From NCBI GenBank assembly GCA_012845835.1, contig JABAKD010000016.1, positions 15,455,625 to 15,519,624 on the forward strand: a stretch of DNA of 64,000 nt, read 5' to 3'. Below the pieces are notes generated by a model. It saw only the letters and a program-made list of their open reading frames with translations, searched no databases and had not been told where the DNA came from. This document shows, one piece after another, positions 12,186 through 24,806 of this stretch; position 1 is the stretch's first letter; the number at the start of each line of letters is the position of its first letter. The position numbers were made by a program, and so were the translations under genes. This DNA comes from Undaria pinnatifida. Lineage: Eukaryota > Sar > Phaeophyceae > Laminariales > Alariaceae.

Positions 12186-13009
12186 GTACTCCCGGGGTAC
12201 CCTGTAATTACCCGAGTATGACCCAAACAGCAGCGTCTTCGTAACCCGGTACCTCAGAGCATCGACGTCGTATTCTACGCCCTTGAACGATTTAATTTTT
12301 AGTGAACTGAGATGGGTGCCACGAGCAAGGCACTCGCGATCCGGGTATTCGTGGGTGATCGTAATTTGTTGCATTTTTGGTATTCTGGCTCCTTGGTGGC
12401 CTTTCACGCGCCTAATTGTGCGCGCTCGACGCTGGCGGGCTGAGGAGGAGCGCGGTGCTGGCTGCGTGGCGCACTCTTACGAGGACACCCTGAACTATGG
12501 CTTGTGGCGCAGTCCCTAACCAAAAGTACAAAAGCATACCAGTATATGTACATGTGTTTTCCTCACACATTTAGTTGTTTTTTGTTGTTGAGTTTTTGCT
12601 GTATTCAGGCGGTGTGTGGTGTTGCGTGTCGTTTTCACCAGAAGGTGTTGTTGTCTAGTTGCTCGTGTGGCCGCTCCGTGGGTTTCCACGCTCGTTCAAC
12701 GGCACCCCGCGGCTATAGCCGTGATAAGAGGAGTCCCTCTCCAGCCGTGTTCCGGTACTGGTGGCACTTTTCAGTGGGCCAAGTATTTCACGCCTCCGAC
12801 AGGTCACGAACTAGACCATGCAGATCGCACGGCTCCCACTCGACAACATGAGCTAGACCATACACATCTTCCCTCGGCACGATTTAGATCCATCAAGTGA
12901 GAATCGGTGATCTATCGGATGTGTGAAGTATTTGTCACGGACGGGGCTCCTCAAATGAGTAGCGACGAGTGCTCAGTACATTTGGATCCGATGCGTATTT
13001 TACGGTATG

Positions 13010-13300
13010 TATGGAGTCATCCCACGGTGGTGGGGGTTTCCACTTTTTGGGCCATATTTATGGCGTTTCTGGCCGGTTGAGCTCCTCAAGTGAGTAACTA
13101 CCGGCTCGTCTGCATGCCTTTACGAGCCTGTTTGTGTCTAGGACTAGCACCGCATACCAGGTTGTAGATTTTTGTTGGTCGACTTGCGCGGTTGAATGCC
13201 TTCGAAGTCATCATGCTTCGGGTGATGGTGTGATATTGAGCTAGCTCCTCATGTTAGTTAGGAGCTCAGAAAATTTTTAGAATCTGCTGCACCCCAGGGC
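13010..13300 (+). repeat. 270-bp dispersed repeat, copy A-2
   Basis: It shares TTTCCACTTTTTGGGCCA, CTGGCCGGTTGAGCTCCTC, AGGACTAGCACCG, TTGGTCGACTTGCGCG and GAAAATTTTTAGAATCTGCTG with the other units. Confidence 0.7.
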
Positions 13301-13514
13301 CTGTCGTGGGATGACTCTCGATGTTTTTGTTGTGTTTTTGTTAGATGCATAGCCCGTGGAATTGGTTACCGCGCGTTGCTTACGATTTTTCTCGAAGCCA
13401 GCGATGCTGGGAGGGTGGAGTATGGGGGTCCTCACAAGTGAGGATCCACGGCTAAGGCTACCGAAGGTATCCCCTGTTTCGCTACCGGGTCTGAGCCACT
13501 CGCACGATTGGCGA

Positions 13515-13790
13515 GTCATCCCTCTATAGTGCGGTAGGGTTTCCACTTTTTGGGCCACACGTTTCTGACCTTCTGGCCGGTTGAGCTTCTCGAGTGAGGA
13601 ACTACCGGTTAGTCTGATACTTTTAGTCTACACGAGTATCTTTTTAGTTTAGGACTAGCGTTGGTCGGCTTGCGCGAACGAATGCCTTCGACGCCATGTG
13701 TAGGGTGAGACATCGAGCGCCTGGTGTTGGGAGCTCAGGAACTTTCTGCTGCTGCTCCCCCACCGCGGGATGGCTCTTGTTCTGTACCTC
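13515..13790 (+). repeat. 270-bp dispersed repeat, copy A-3
   Basis: It starts with CCTCTATAGTGCGGTAGGG and keeps TTTCCACTTTTTGGGCCA, TTCTGGCCGGTTGAGCTTCT, TTTAGGACTAGCG and TTGGTCGGCTTGCGCGAACG. It ends near TTTCTGCTGCTGCTCC. Confidence 0.7.
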
Positions 13791-14128
13791 GCTAACAAAA
13801 ATACTGGGTAGGCAAAACCTGTTTGGCGCATCGATGCCTACCGTTCCATTGCGGGTTCATATCGCAAAATTAGAAGCAGCACGAAAGCTGAAGACCGCAA
13901 AGAAACAGGGGCGCGCGAGAGACCCCGAGCCACTGAACGAAGCTTCTAGCATCTGATGAAGAAAATTCTAGATGAAAGAAGCTCTAAAGGCCACGTGGAG
14001 AAAAGGTGCTACGTACCCTATCATACCGTAGCACGAGTTTCTCGCTCTCCCAGCCTATGCCGGTAACGTTTGGGGGATTAATTTAGGCAGTGGGTCACGA
14101 AACACCCCCTTTTATTTTTGGACAACTG

Positions 14129-14305
14129 TGTAATGGAGTGCCCTCCGTAGAAGGGTAGTTTGTAGATTCGACGTGAAACCATGTCATGGTGTCATGGTTG
14201 GTTGAGGTGAAACCACGTGACATTAGATGTCACATTCACGTCAAGGCCATCATAGATGGGCGATAATGTAGATGACGATGATGGGACAAGCAGGACGCCC
14301 CCACA
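14129..14305. repeat. Left terminal direct repeat of the 9.2-kb block
   Basis: It shares GATTCGACGTGAAAC, TCAAGGCCATCATAGATGGG and GATGATGGGACAAGCAGGAC with the right copy. About 12 extra bases come from a small duplication of GTCATGGT. Confidence 0.8.
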
Positions 14306-17300
14306 TCACCTACCGCTCGGGTTAAGACCACCGTTCTTCTCCGACTACCACCTACACCACCATTCTTCTCCACCTACCACCTACATCACCGATATTGACC
14401 GCAGTAGCAGCGACAGCAAAGCCGCCCAACGACGCAGACGCCATCCTATCCGTAGTGGCCGCGACGGCGGTCGCGACCACCCGAATTGTGACGCCCATGA
14501 CGCCTGCATCTGTCTCACGAACCCCAAAAAGTGGTGGCTTCCAACCACCACATTTTGCGATACGGGACACAACCTGCGACGAGCATCATTCTCAACCACC
14601 TGGCCGTCGAGTACCACTCCGCTGGCTTTCGGGCGTTTCTCCTGACGCCTGCATCGTGCCAGCGACACTCTCCCACTGTAGCAACACCGCTGCGCCTCTG
14701 GTGCGCTCAACCCAGATATGAACATGCTTCAGGATATTGGTTTTTACTTTCGGTATTTGCGGAAACGTGCGGACCGTGAACTCGGCGCTATCACCCGGCA
14801 ATAACCCGCGACAACCAATGCCGCTCGTTATAAATGCCGTGGCAACTACTTTTCGGGTCGAAAGCGCCATGATCGCCTTTCTCCCTCGGGCAACTGCTGC
14901 GACAACGACGACAACATCGACAGCAACAGCGTGGCCGGCCGATATTCATTACGGCACAAAACCCTGGACGCTACACGCTGATCAAACGATACAGCACTAC
15001 CAGCGCCAGGCCATCTAATTGCGGGACGAGGGTCCAGCTTCAACTTTAAAAGGAATAGCTTCACCCCCGCCCCCGCCCCCCAACAATCTAACCCCCCCGC
15101 CCAGCCCCGTACATGTGATATCGCTTGTCCAAGCCTGATCCCCTTGTTCTAGCGATGGTCTTGAAGTGTGGGGGCGAGGAGGCCAAGACGTCGAGCCCAA
15201 CCGGGAGGCTCCACTCGACGTCTTACACCGATGAGAAACGCTACTTGCCGAAGACTACGGCTACCAATGGTTCCGGACTACAGCACGAAACTTCTGCTTC
15301 CAATTCCGAGCCATCGCATCCTGAGCCCGCCTCGCCTATTTATCGGTGGCTCCCCCCGCGCTCGTCCTAGGACGTACGCGTTTTTCAAGTGCCAGCGGTG
15401 GGCCCGCGAACGACGGGTTCCCACTCGCTACCACGGTGTTGACAGCACCTCTGCCCCTGGGCCCAAGGGACAGTCCCGTCATGACGACGGAAGACTCGCG
15501 ATCATAGTTGACCAGGATATGACCTGAGCCCCCCGCCCCGTCTTCCTCGCAACCCTCGTGGATTGCGTGGACACGGAACACAGGCACGGCATTTCCTAGC
15601 GAGTTGTATCCTTTTCCAACGCTTGGAGACAGGGCCGCCAGGGTATCTTCACCCCGCTCCTTGTAACGCCACCCACGGCGACCCTACCAGAGCCTCGGTG
15701 ATACCATGCCGAAACTCCCTTTGCGATCATGTAGACCCAGCCCGCTCTCTTCTCTTGATCAACCAGCTGCACCCTCGCCATCGCCACGCGATAGTCCTAC
15801 AGACAGCCGCAACTGACCACTGCTTGGCGGCTCACCGCAGCCAGCCTACACCGGACTACCTGTTCAATCTTTAGCAGTGCCACCCTTTTGGATTATTCTT
15901 CTACGGGTTTTTCTTATCACCGTGTGAAGTAGTTTCCGACATCGCCCGAGACCGACATTTTGAGCGACACAACAACCCCGCAGCTCACCCGGCTTGTGAC
16001 AGAACAACTCTGCCGTGCCCCCCCTTCAACGTGACCGGTTTCCACGGAGCACCTATGCCCCGGCTCCATTCATTGCCGCCGAGACGCACCTGCCGATTCG
16101 CCGTTGCCCTTCTCCACCCCGACGTGTTACCAAAGAGCCGCCTTGCTCCGGTCTCCACCGATCTCGCCCATACTACGGCCCACCGCCTGCACGCTTCTGA
16201 CCACACGCGACCCAACAGCGCCACTGTGCTCGGGTCCCGCATACCCCGCCGAAGGTCACCGCCTGGCGATGTTTCCTACGGACTCGAAGATGGCAGCCAC
16301 CCCCCTAGCTGGTTGGGTTGGCTTCCTCGAACTCGTCACCGATCTGTCCCCGATACCGCCGACCATCTGGAGAAAGCAACCGCCCTCCTCCACACGGTCG
16401 GGTTAGTTCTCCTTTCGACAAACGTTGGAGCCCCTACCGCCCCTTTTTCACAGCTACCCTGGCCCGAACCGTCTCGCCTATACCAGGCCACCAACGGTAC
16501 CTCTCGGTCAGCTTTTCCGTTTACCCACCAGCGTACTCACTTCGACGACGACTTTTCCGTCTTTCCCCAACCGCAACAAACCCACTGTTAATCGCTCCCG
16601 ACCCAGCTCTTAAGTTCCCCCCCCATTGACCGGATCCAAACCACCACCGACCCTTCAGCTTTCCTCGACGACACAACAACGGACTACCTTCCCGGGTCAC
16701 CGGCGCTCGCGCGCCAATGCTTCCGTCTACACCGCCTTTCTCATGTCCACCTTGGTTCACCACCACGACGTTCTATTCCCCAGTAGGTTATTTTTTTTCT
16801 TACGGTACGTGTCTTTCTTGTCCAACCATCGACTGATTCTGTTTCCGTTGCCAGTGAACACCGAACAGTTCCCCTCCAACCCAACGGTCGCGAATCCCCA
16901 TCCGTCCCTGAAGACACGTCTGCGACACCAATACCGCCACCCCCCTTTTGCCTCAACAACCCTGTAGGTTTACCACCTGAACCTAGGCAACCCCTACCCG
17001 TCTCTGAAGGCACGTCTGTGACGCCACGGTCGCCACCCCCCCTGCCCTAACATTTATATAGGTTTACCATCTGAACCTGTGGTTTTGCTCCCTTCCGGTT
17101 ATGACGAGCCGGGCATCGGCTTGGGTGGGCTCATTCCCCCGTCCCTCCCAACCCAGCACGACAACCCGCCGCTCCCATCTTCTGATTTGGTGTTGTTGTT
17201 TTTTTTCCGGGCATGAGCGTTCGACTATCGGTTTGGGTGAGCTCGCTCCCTCTCCTCTACAACCCACTTCTACCATCCCACCGCTCCCCTTTTTCCGAGT

Positions 17301-17944
17301 TTGTTATTTTTTTTTTCGGGCTCTTGAACCTCCCGGGCTTGATACGTATGGGACCTTTTTAGTCAGAAATCGGGCCCTTCCACGGCCTCTTCGTTGCTCA
17401 CGTCGAAAGATGTTAGCATCGCACCCCGGGTATCGTTTCGGGTGGGCTAGTTCCCCCTCTCTTGCGACCCACCATCCCTATCCGCCCCCATCCACCGGCG
17501 ACGCGCACACCGTGCACCTCTCCTGATAGGCATTGACTTGGGTGTGCTCAAACTCCCTCCCTCCTGCCCCGTGCACCACCACGTTTCGCAGAAGATACTT
17601 TCCGCAACTCACAGTTGCGGACCATACCAAAACACCATCGACCCTTTCTCCGCCCCAAAACCTCCGTCGGGTCTATTTCGGCCCATAACATCGCCTTCGG
17701 TTCGCTAGCCAGCTCTAAGAAAGGCGCCGCGGACGCTGGCGCTCCTCCTGGATCGGCTTTCAGGCCGTCCTTCGTTCTCCCCAGCGCCCACCATTGGCGC
17801 ATCCTTTTTTGGCACTCCTCATCCTGCGTCGGACCATTATTTTTCTAGAGCCGTCATCGCTCCACAGCCGGCGCTAGAAACTGTTGAGAGCCCTTCCGAC
17901 TACGGCTTTTCTCGTCAGTACCCGTGGCTACACTTCCAAGACCA

Positions 17945-18310
17945 TCGTCATCAGAGCGTCGTTGAGCTTCGCAACCAGAGCTTCATCTTTACCAGAGCTT
18001 CGTCGTCATCTGAGCTTTGCGACCAGAGCTCCACCTTCACCAGAGCTTCGTCGTCATCTGAGCTTCGCCATCAAAGCTTCACCTTCACCGGAGTTCTATA
18101 TTTCACCAGAGCTTCGTCGTCACCGGAGCTTCACGACCAGAGATCCACCTTTTTCAGAGATCCATCTTCGACAGAGCCTCGTCGTCACCGGAGCTTCGCG
18201 ATCAGAGCTTCATTTGCACGGAGATTTTTCGCCACCTGTCGTCACCCGAGCTTCGCGACCAGAGCTCCACCTTCGTCAGAGCTCCACCTTGCATCTGAGC
18301 TTCACCTCCG
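17945..18310 (+). repeat. Minisatellite, period ~51 bp
   Basis: Units contain CCAGAGCTTCGTCGTCA and CTGAGCTTCGC. The period is a multiple of three, so a frame (17884-18606, 240 codons) stays open through it with a repeating Leu-Ser-Phe-Ala-Thr-Arg theme. I regard that frame as a by-product of the repeat. Confidence 0.75.
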
Positions 18311-18344
18311 TCTTCCGCGACTACTTCATTCGATGTCTTTCCCA

Positions 18345-18605
18345 TTCAAGCCACTACCAACGACAAGGCAACCTCTTTTTCTGGCCACTACCACCGGCCC
18401 CGGCGTCGTCGCCACCATCTACTCCGACAATCTGGGAATTATATCACCGACTTCTGCAGCCATGCACCGATGGGCCTGCCGCAAACCACTATCAGCGGCG
18501 AGGCACCCTCTTCCTGGCCACTACCACCAAGTCCGGCGTGACCGCACCGTCAGTGCCGACCAGCTGGGACATATTTCGCCGACTTCTGCAGCCACCGCGC
18601 CGGTA
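18345..18605 (+). repeat. Tandem duplication, ~138-bp unit
   Basis: Two units share CTGGCCACTACCACC, GACTTCTGCAGCCA and CAAGCCACTACCAACGAC / CAAACCACTATCAGCGGC. Confidence 0.7.
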
Positions 18606-19699
18606 GGTCTGCTTCTTCAATCCGCTACTAACCGCCCCGGCGTCGCCACCATCGTCGGCTACTTCGGGCCATCTATACCGCCTATTCCAGCAACCACGCC
18701 GTCATCCTCGCCCCGTGAAAATTGAACTCCACCACCTCGAGAACCGCAGGCATCTCCGCAGGCCCACCTGAAAGGACTACTACAACATCAGCGCTTGCGG
18801 CTACATGTACGCTGGGGAACACGCACATTTCACCGCCGCGTACGCGATCCGACACCTTCTTCAACCTACCATATTGAGCTACTACAGCTTCGTCTTCTTC
18901 TGTCACAGGGCTCCGACCGCATCGTCCGCGAACACCCCGTCCTCACTGGTTCGTGCTGGGAGCTCTCCATCGCGTTCTACTGGACATCATCCGTCTCCAG
19001 AGCTCCTACCACGTCTTCCGCGAACACTACGACGTCACCGTCTCGCGATCGGAGCGCTGCAGCACACCTTAGTACGACCACCAGCTGCGTTTCATCGGAT
19101 TTTTCTTCAGGCCCTACACCATCCGGTTCCAGGATCATCCTACGGCGGGTCTACTGCACATCTTTGCGAAATACCCTCTACACGGTTCGGCGTGTCTACA
19201 ACGCCACGCGACAGGGATATCTGCAGCCAGGGTATTATCGCGTTGAGTCGCAATTACACTTTTTTTTCTTGTCCCTCCCCCTAACCATGTTTCTTGATTT
19301 CCTTCTTGAGTTTCTCCATGGGATTTGTTCTGTGCGCGTTGGCTTCTTGATTTTCTCTCTCGGGTTTGATATTTTGTTGAGTTAGTTTCAAGGTGCCTCT
19401 TCTTTGCCTTGACTTTTCGGGTTGTCCCACTTTTGACCAGCACGTATGTTTGCGTGCTTGTGTCGGTGTGCTACCCTGGCCTTCCAGCCACTGCTTTTGC
19501 TCGCTCCATTTTCGTGACCAGGCCGAAAACTCGTGATGGTTTCGTTTTGCTGTTCCTGCCGGTTTAGCCTGCCTCGTTTTCGTAGCTTGGCCGCAAACCT
19601 GCCGTGTTTTCGTACCCCATCGTCGGTTTAGCATACCCTTGTTTCGCAGCCCGTGAAACCCGCTGTGGTATGCCCGTCGTGGCTATTCTTCTGCTTTTT

Positions 19700-19915
19700 T
19701 ACTACGCACGTCATAGGTGCTTGTTAAGGTGTCGTATTTGTTTCCTTACCGCTATGGCATATATGTATTAGCCTTTCGTCAGCTTTTTTCACTACGTACG
19801 CCAACGGTGCTTGTTGAGGCGTCGCACGTTTTTCTCCTACCACTGTGGTATATGTGCTCTGGCCCTTCCTCTGTTTTCCGCACTACGCACGCCTTAGGTG
19901 CTTGTTGAGGCGTGT
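19700..19915 (+). repeat. Tandem repeat, about three ~95-bp units
   Basis: ACTACGCACG, AGGTGCTTGTTGAGGCGT and GTGGTATATG recur with drift. The field lies in the T-rich half of the 9.2-kb block. Confidence 0.65.
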
Positions 19916-20979
19916 TATCCACGTTATTTGCGTCATATCGCCCTGCACAAGTCCCCTCTTCTCAGTTGAACATCCAAGTGCTTTCGCGAATGTTTTCTTG
20001 ATTTTTCGTCGCTTAGCTTCCAATAGGAATGGCTCTATAGTAGACCACATTTTCAGGCCCCGTTTTCACCGCTCACACGGTATGAGTTGAAAAAAATGTC
20101 GTGTTAGCTTGGTTTTCTATCTTGGTTTTCCTACCCCCTGCACTATGTGCCGGATGGGAACGTACACCCCCTCCCCGCTGCAGTGTGTGCATTTTCGGGA
20201 CATATTTCCTCCCGACTCTGGCGTTCGTGCATTTTCGGAACCTATACCTTCCACTTTCGCGTCCATGCAACGCGGGTATTGTTTGTCTTCTTGTTATTTC
20301 TGGACACACTTGCTCCTTATTGATTATCGCTGTGCGCAGCAAATGACCGACCGTAGTAGCTTTATCTCCTTTCTTCTGGGAGAATTTGTTCGTGAACGCC
20401 TGGTGGGCTTATTGTACTTGGACCCTACTGTCTCAGTACGATTCTACCTGGTAGGTACCTCTATAGCCCCCCCAAAGAACCCCCTTACAGTCTAGTATCA
20501 TTGAGGCTCCGACAACGTTTTAACGTTGTAGTACGCCTTCTGTATTATTTGCCGCGCTCAAAGTATGGCATTTGTTCGTTTTTCGGTGATATTCATGGTC
20601 ACCTTGGTCTTGAACTGGTGCCCAAGTTGTTCTAATTTTCTACAGTGCGACGAGTGTTCGCCTTTGTGCTTTTGCTTCCGCCTTCTCCCGCCGATGTAGC
20701 CTGCCCACATTTCGTTAATACCGACGAACCATGGCGTTTCCAAACCATGTCGAGGTTTTCCATCGTCTCGTTCCCACCTCGCCTTATGCGATTGGTGACA
20801 ACATGGATGCTTCCCGCGTTATCTCCTCTTCGTTTTTCCCGAGGCATGACCTCGCTTTTTTATTGTTGTCGGGTTTTCCTTGTCCCTTAGCGTACTTGCC
20901 TTTTGTTGTGGTGCCTTCCTTGCTCCTTGGCGTACTTCTTTCCACAACTAACTTCACTGCACTGTAGCCCCAGCCACTT

Positions 20980-22595
20980 AGTATTGCGGTATTCCAGCTA
21001 TTGCAACCGTCTATGGTCCCACATTGTCGACGACTGGCTTCACGTTGAGAGCCCTCCTTTGGTCCCACGTTAGCGGCCCCGAGCTGACTCTCCAGCCCAT
21101 CTGTCGGTTCTCTTTGGCCTCTACCTTCTTGTTTGGTTGTACCTGCCCCGAAGAGCTCCTTGCTGTCGGGCTCCGTTCTAGCTTTGTAGTCAGTGGATCT
21201 ATTCCCCTGGACCACTATTTCTTACTTTTTTTCTCGGCACCCTGCCCCTACGGTCCAACGACACTGATCCCCGTCCTGGCTTTGCAGCTAACAGGTCTTG
21301 TTTCTCTCAACCACTTTTTCTTGTTTCTTTTCGGCATACCTGCCCATAGGGTTTAAATACACCGGCCTTAATCATGGCTTTACAGCCCGTCCTGATTGTG
21401 CAGTCCACAGGCCGTCACCTTATGGCCCCCGTTTTTCCCTCGGCTTGTTGGCGTACTTGTCGCATCGGTCCCACGTTTTGACCCCTGTTTGGCTTCCCAA
21501 CCCATCAAGGTTTTCCATGTTTACCCCCTTTCGTGTTGTGTTTTGGGCGATTTCGGAGGAATGCCTTCGCTACGTACCTAGTGTTGCTCCTTTTCTCAAA
21601 GTAGCTTTGCAAGGCCCCTTGCTATTGGCCCTTCTTTTTTTTGTCAGGCTGCAGTACGTTGCTATGGCACGATTTGCCTACTTCCCGTTCTTCCGTGCAT
21701 TTTTCGAGGTTTCCTTTCTAGGGTTGCTCCACGTTAGGGACCCCGTGTTCCCGACGTGTAGTACCTAGCTGCGGCTTTATTCGTACTGTCTTCTCTGTTC
21801 CCTACGTTCTTTCTGGAGCTAGACACTTCCAGCGCTGCTTCGAGCTGAACGAGTATCTTCTTGTTGACCCCATTTTTGGCTTGATTTGTTATGGTTGAAT
21901 AGCCTCGCTACGTTTGCTGGCATTGTTCCCGTTACTAGTTAGCCTCTCAAGGTGTCATATATCGACTCTCTCTCCGGCTTCCGATAGTACCTTCCGTCTT
22001 TCTGTGTCTACGTTTCAGTTTCGTCCTTGTTTACGTATTGCTTTGGCTAGGTGACCTCACCACTTATCGCTTCCCGTTTTCCTGGTACTGTATCCAGATA
22101 GCTCCTAAGGGTACTCCACTGTTGCCCCCCGGTTCAGCTTTCCGGCGTATCACACACGCCTCCAGGACCACCATTTTGGTGTTGACTATGTCTCTGTTTA
22201 GGTGTTGTTTTTCTCCGCGTTTTCGCAATTTGTTTTGGTTGCCTCGGTTTCCCGTTCTACAGTTCGACCAAGGGCCTTATGTTAGCCTCCTCGGTCCCAC
22301 ATTACGGCCCCTGTGCTTCCGTTACCCCTCAGCGTACTGGTTCGTTATAGTTTTGCCTTTCGACCAATGGTCCCACGTCAGCCTTCCAGGTCCAACATTG
22401 CGGACCCTGACATTAGTTTTAGGCAGTGTTCTTTGTTTTTTCTCGTCTCAGGCTCTTGCTCTTCTGCCTTTCGACCAATGGCCCGACGCGAGCGTACTTC
22501 TTCGCGTCTTGATTGTTTCTCTTTCACCGTCCAACCGATGGCCCCACGTCAGCTTCCCATGCCCAACGTGGCGGACTCTGACGTTCTTTTAGGCA
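20980..22595 (+). repeat. Degenerate repeats with TGGTCCCACGT..GCGGCCC theme
   Basis: Variants of GGTCCCACGTTAGC, CGACCAATGG and CAACATTGCGGACCCTGA recur irregularly, often near a T-rich run. No gene was recognised in this stretch. Confidence 0.5.
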
Positions 22596-22597
22596 GT

Positions 22598-22722
22598 TTT
22601 TTTTTTTTTTTTTTTTTTTTTTTATCCTCCGGCGGATGGGGAAAAATAAAGCTTTAGCTCACCACACTTCCACGTATTTTCATACGCGTCGTGTGTCGAT
22701 TTAACTCAGTTGCTTTCGCAGC
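22598..22722 (-). repeat. Poly-T/hairpin short repeat (SINE-like), copy 1
   Basis: A long T run is followed by the near-palindrome ATCCTCCGGCGGAT, GGGGAAAAATAAAG, CTCACCACACTTCCACGTAT, CATACGCGTCGTGTGTCG, ATTTAACTCAGTTG and GCAGCCCAACGC. Read on the minus strand it is about 105 bp ending in a hairpin and poly(A). Confidence 0.75.
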
Positions 22723-23206
22723 CCAACGCAGTATTCTTTACTTTCTCCCTTGTCTTTCGGCAAATGGCCCGACCGTCCGCCCCTTCGGCACTACGATTAA
22801 GGCCGCAAAATTGTCTGGCCGTCACAGCGTGACCATCACTGCGTGACACGTGTTCTCTTCTTCTCTTCCGACTTGGTTTCCGCGTCTATACCGTTCTCTT
22901 TGGCTCCATTCGCATCCTTACGCTCAGTGGCCGCGCCCTTCGTGTTTTCGTAGGCCGATTGCTACTGGTATACCGTAGGTACATACCCTTTTTCGAGCTC
23001 TCACGGTTGTGAGCTCCATCATAGGGTTGTAAATCTTGCAATGAGGCATTTAAGCCTCATAATCACGAGGTGTGGGGGAATCTATAGCCCCATTTTCGTT
23101 TGTTTTGAATAGCCGCATCTTCGATTCCCTTTCCAATTCTGGATGTTTTGTTGACACCCTTTGATTGCCAGGTGATCTGCATCTACGACTATACAGGGTG
23201 GCCTAA

Positions 23207-23370
23207 CGTAATGGAGTGCCCTCCGCAGAAGGATAGTTTATTGATTCGACGTGAAACTATGTCATGGTTGAGGTGAAATCACGGAACATTACATGTCACA
23301 TCCACGTCAAGGCCATCATAGATGGGCGATAATGTAGGTGACGATGATGGGACAAGCAGGACGCCCCACA
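23207..23370. repeat. Right terminal direct repeat of the 9.2-kb block
   Basis: It is collinear with 14129-14305. The sequence to its right (ACTACCTGCCCTACCTG..) is unrelated to that right of the left copy. Confidence 0.8.
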
Positions 23371-24180
23371 TCTCACTACCTGCCCTACCTGCTATATCTA
23401 CCCTGTTCTACCGTGCCTAGCCCTGTTATGCATATCTTTTAGTATCCTCTTAGAGAAATATTGCATGTAAGCTTTTGAGTCTATCCAGTGAGCCATGAGG
23501 AGAGACCAATAAAGACACTGGAACCCATGAGGAGCACGCTTCCCAACACCGACCAACCACGCATCACCCACTTGGAGTGCCACCACAGGGTCCTATTATT
23601 TTGTAAAAAAAAATGTTTTGTCCACTACAATGATTGTTTTTTTTGGTATTATTACTTAAGTGGGGGATTTTCGAAGTAGATCTAACATCATAGACTAGAC
23701 CTATCTATTTTAATAATTTATTTCTGTAGTTTCCACTATGGTCTAGACCTATTGCTCTACCATATGTATGGTGGATGGTTTGCGGATGGATGGCTCGGTC
23801 AGGGTTGTTGGTACTTGTGGTTAAGTGCGTAGGTAAGTTTTCTCTACCTGGGGGTGGTCTTATTATTTTGGTTTTGCACTATAGTGGCGGGTTTTGGTAT
23901 ACATCGGGAGTATGTATGAAGACAGTAGTAGTGATCTAATAGAAATCATGTGAAAGTCCCACCCTAAAAAAAAAAAAAAAGTTGTTTAGTACAACTTGCA
24001 TACAGAGGATGATGCAGTCTTGAAGGTTGTGGACCTTCCAATGGCCGTCACAAGATAGCGTAAGACCGCCCTGACTTCTTCGCCATGTTGCGTTCTCTCC
24101 CCAGTCAGTGCCATTGATGATGCACTTGATACCCTCTATGAGCCCAATGCCGTCTTTAGTCGGTTCCTAGGGTCTGCAGT
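23371..24180. other. Intergenic stretch
   Basis: No gene was recognised. It holds a 15-base poly(A) run near 23,968 and a GGATGGTTTGCGGATGGATGG patch near 23,775 split over short imperfect repeats. Confidence 0.5.
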
Positions 24181-24184
24181 ATGA

Positions 24185-24350
24185 ATGACCTTTTTTTCTT
24201 ATTTTTCCTTTCCTTGGTTCCTCTTCTTGTCTTGTCTCTTTTTTTCTTTTCTTTTTCATTTCCTCTCCGTTTTTCGTTTTTTTTTTCGCTTTCTTCTCTT
24301 TTCTTTCCTTTCTTTTATCTTTTTTCTTCTCTTTGTTTCTTTTTTCCAAT
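24185..24350 (+). repeat. Polypyrimidine tract
   Basis: About 165 bases are almost purely T and C on the plus strand. Any open frame through it is low complexity. Confidence 0.85.
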
Positions 24351-24674
24351 TTACTTGCGTCTGTCGGGCGTATGCTTCGTATCAGATACTACGTGAAATA
24401 TATACATGGTGGTCTTTCTTGGTGGCAAGCGGTATAGTCGGTTTTTCCAGGCGCGAGTAATGGGACGTATGCACCAGTATGGACCTGGCACATCGTGGAC
24501 TGACTCCCGATCTCACTTTTATATGTGTCTGGTGGAGGCATGAATTGCGTCAGCTGTGATATATTCGTGTACCACCTTGGGTTGTTTGTGTTTTTCCCTG
24601 GGGTATTCCCCAGCTCCAGAGTGACTGGAGCCTGTCCTGTGACCACGGGCTTGATTATGCGAGTTAATGTGAGA

Positions 24675-24806
<132 letters not shown>

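Larger units (their letters stand above)
1..14115 (+). repeat. Segmental duplication, copy A
   Basis: Bases 1 to about 14,115 align collinearly with 30,019 to about 41,915, including FMO exons 2-5, their introns, and 3.7 kb of downstream repeats. Copy A has an extra 3.1-kb LTR element at 5185-8292. Copy B has an extra 787-bp element at 30251-31037 and a roughly 67-bp insert near 34,550. By eye the copies differ by a few percent in exons and somewhat more in introns. The left limit of copy A is outside the window. Confidence 0.93.
14129..23370. mobile_element. 9.2-kb block bounded by direct repeats (candidate giant non-autonomous LTR element)
   Basis: Near-identical ~165-177-bp sequences at 14129-14305 and 23207-23370 bracket the block. 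They begin TGTAATGGAGTGCCCTCC (CG- at the right copy) and end ..GACGCCC(C)CACA. The left copy lies exactly where A/B homology stops, which fits an insertion. The interior is pyrimidine-rich on the plus strand (C-rich to about 19.2 kb, then T-rich) and built of several tandem-repeat fields. No reverse transcriptase, integrase, transposase, clear primer site, purine tract or target duplication was found, so the class is open. Confidence 0.55.

Noticed and set aside
12283-12519. 78-codon frame with a conserved-looking end, counterpart at 40070-40351
   Set aside because: The A/B substitutions I see are nonsynonymous, the start differs between copies, and no family was recognised.
13696-13956. 86-codon basic frame, counterpart at 41557-41820
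   Set aside because: The shared middle changes residues at most differences, both ends differ, and it overlaps the 270-bp repeat.
17884-18606. 240-codon repetitive frame in the 9.2-kb block
   Set aside because: The 51-bp period keeps any stop-free frame open; composition and context give no sign of selection.
14129-23370. Target-site duplication and primer site for the 9.2-kb block
   Set aside because: The bases flanking the two terminal repeats do not match, and no tRNA-like primer site or purine tract is adjacent, so I did not claim a standard LTR structure.
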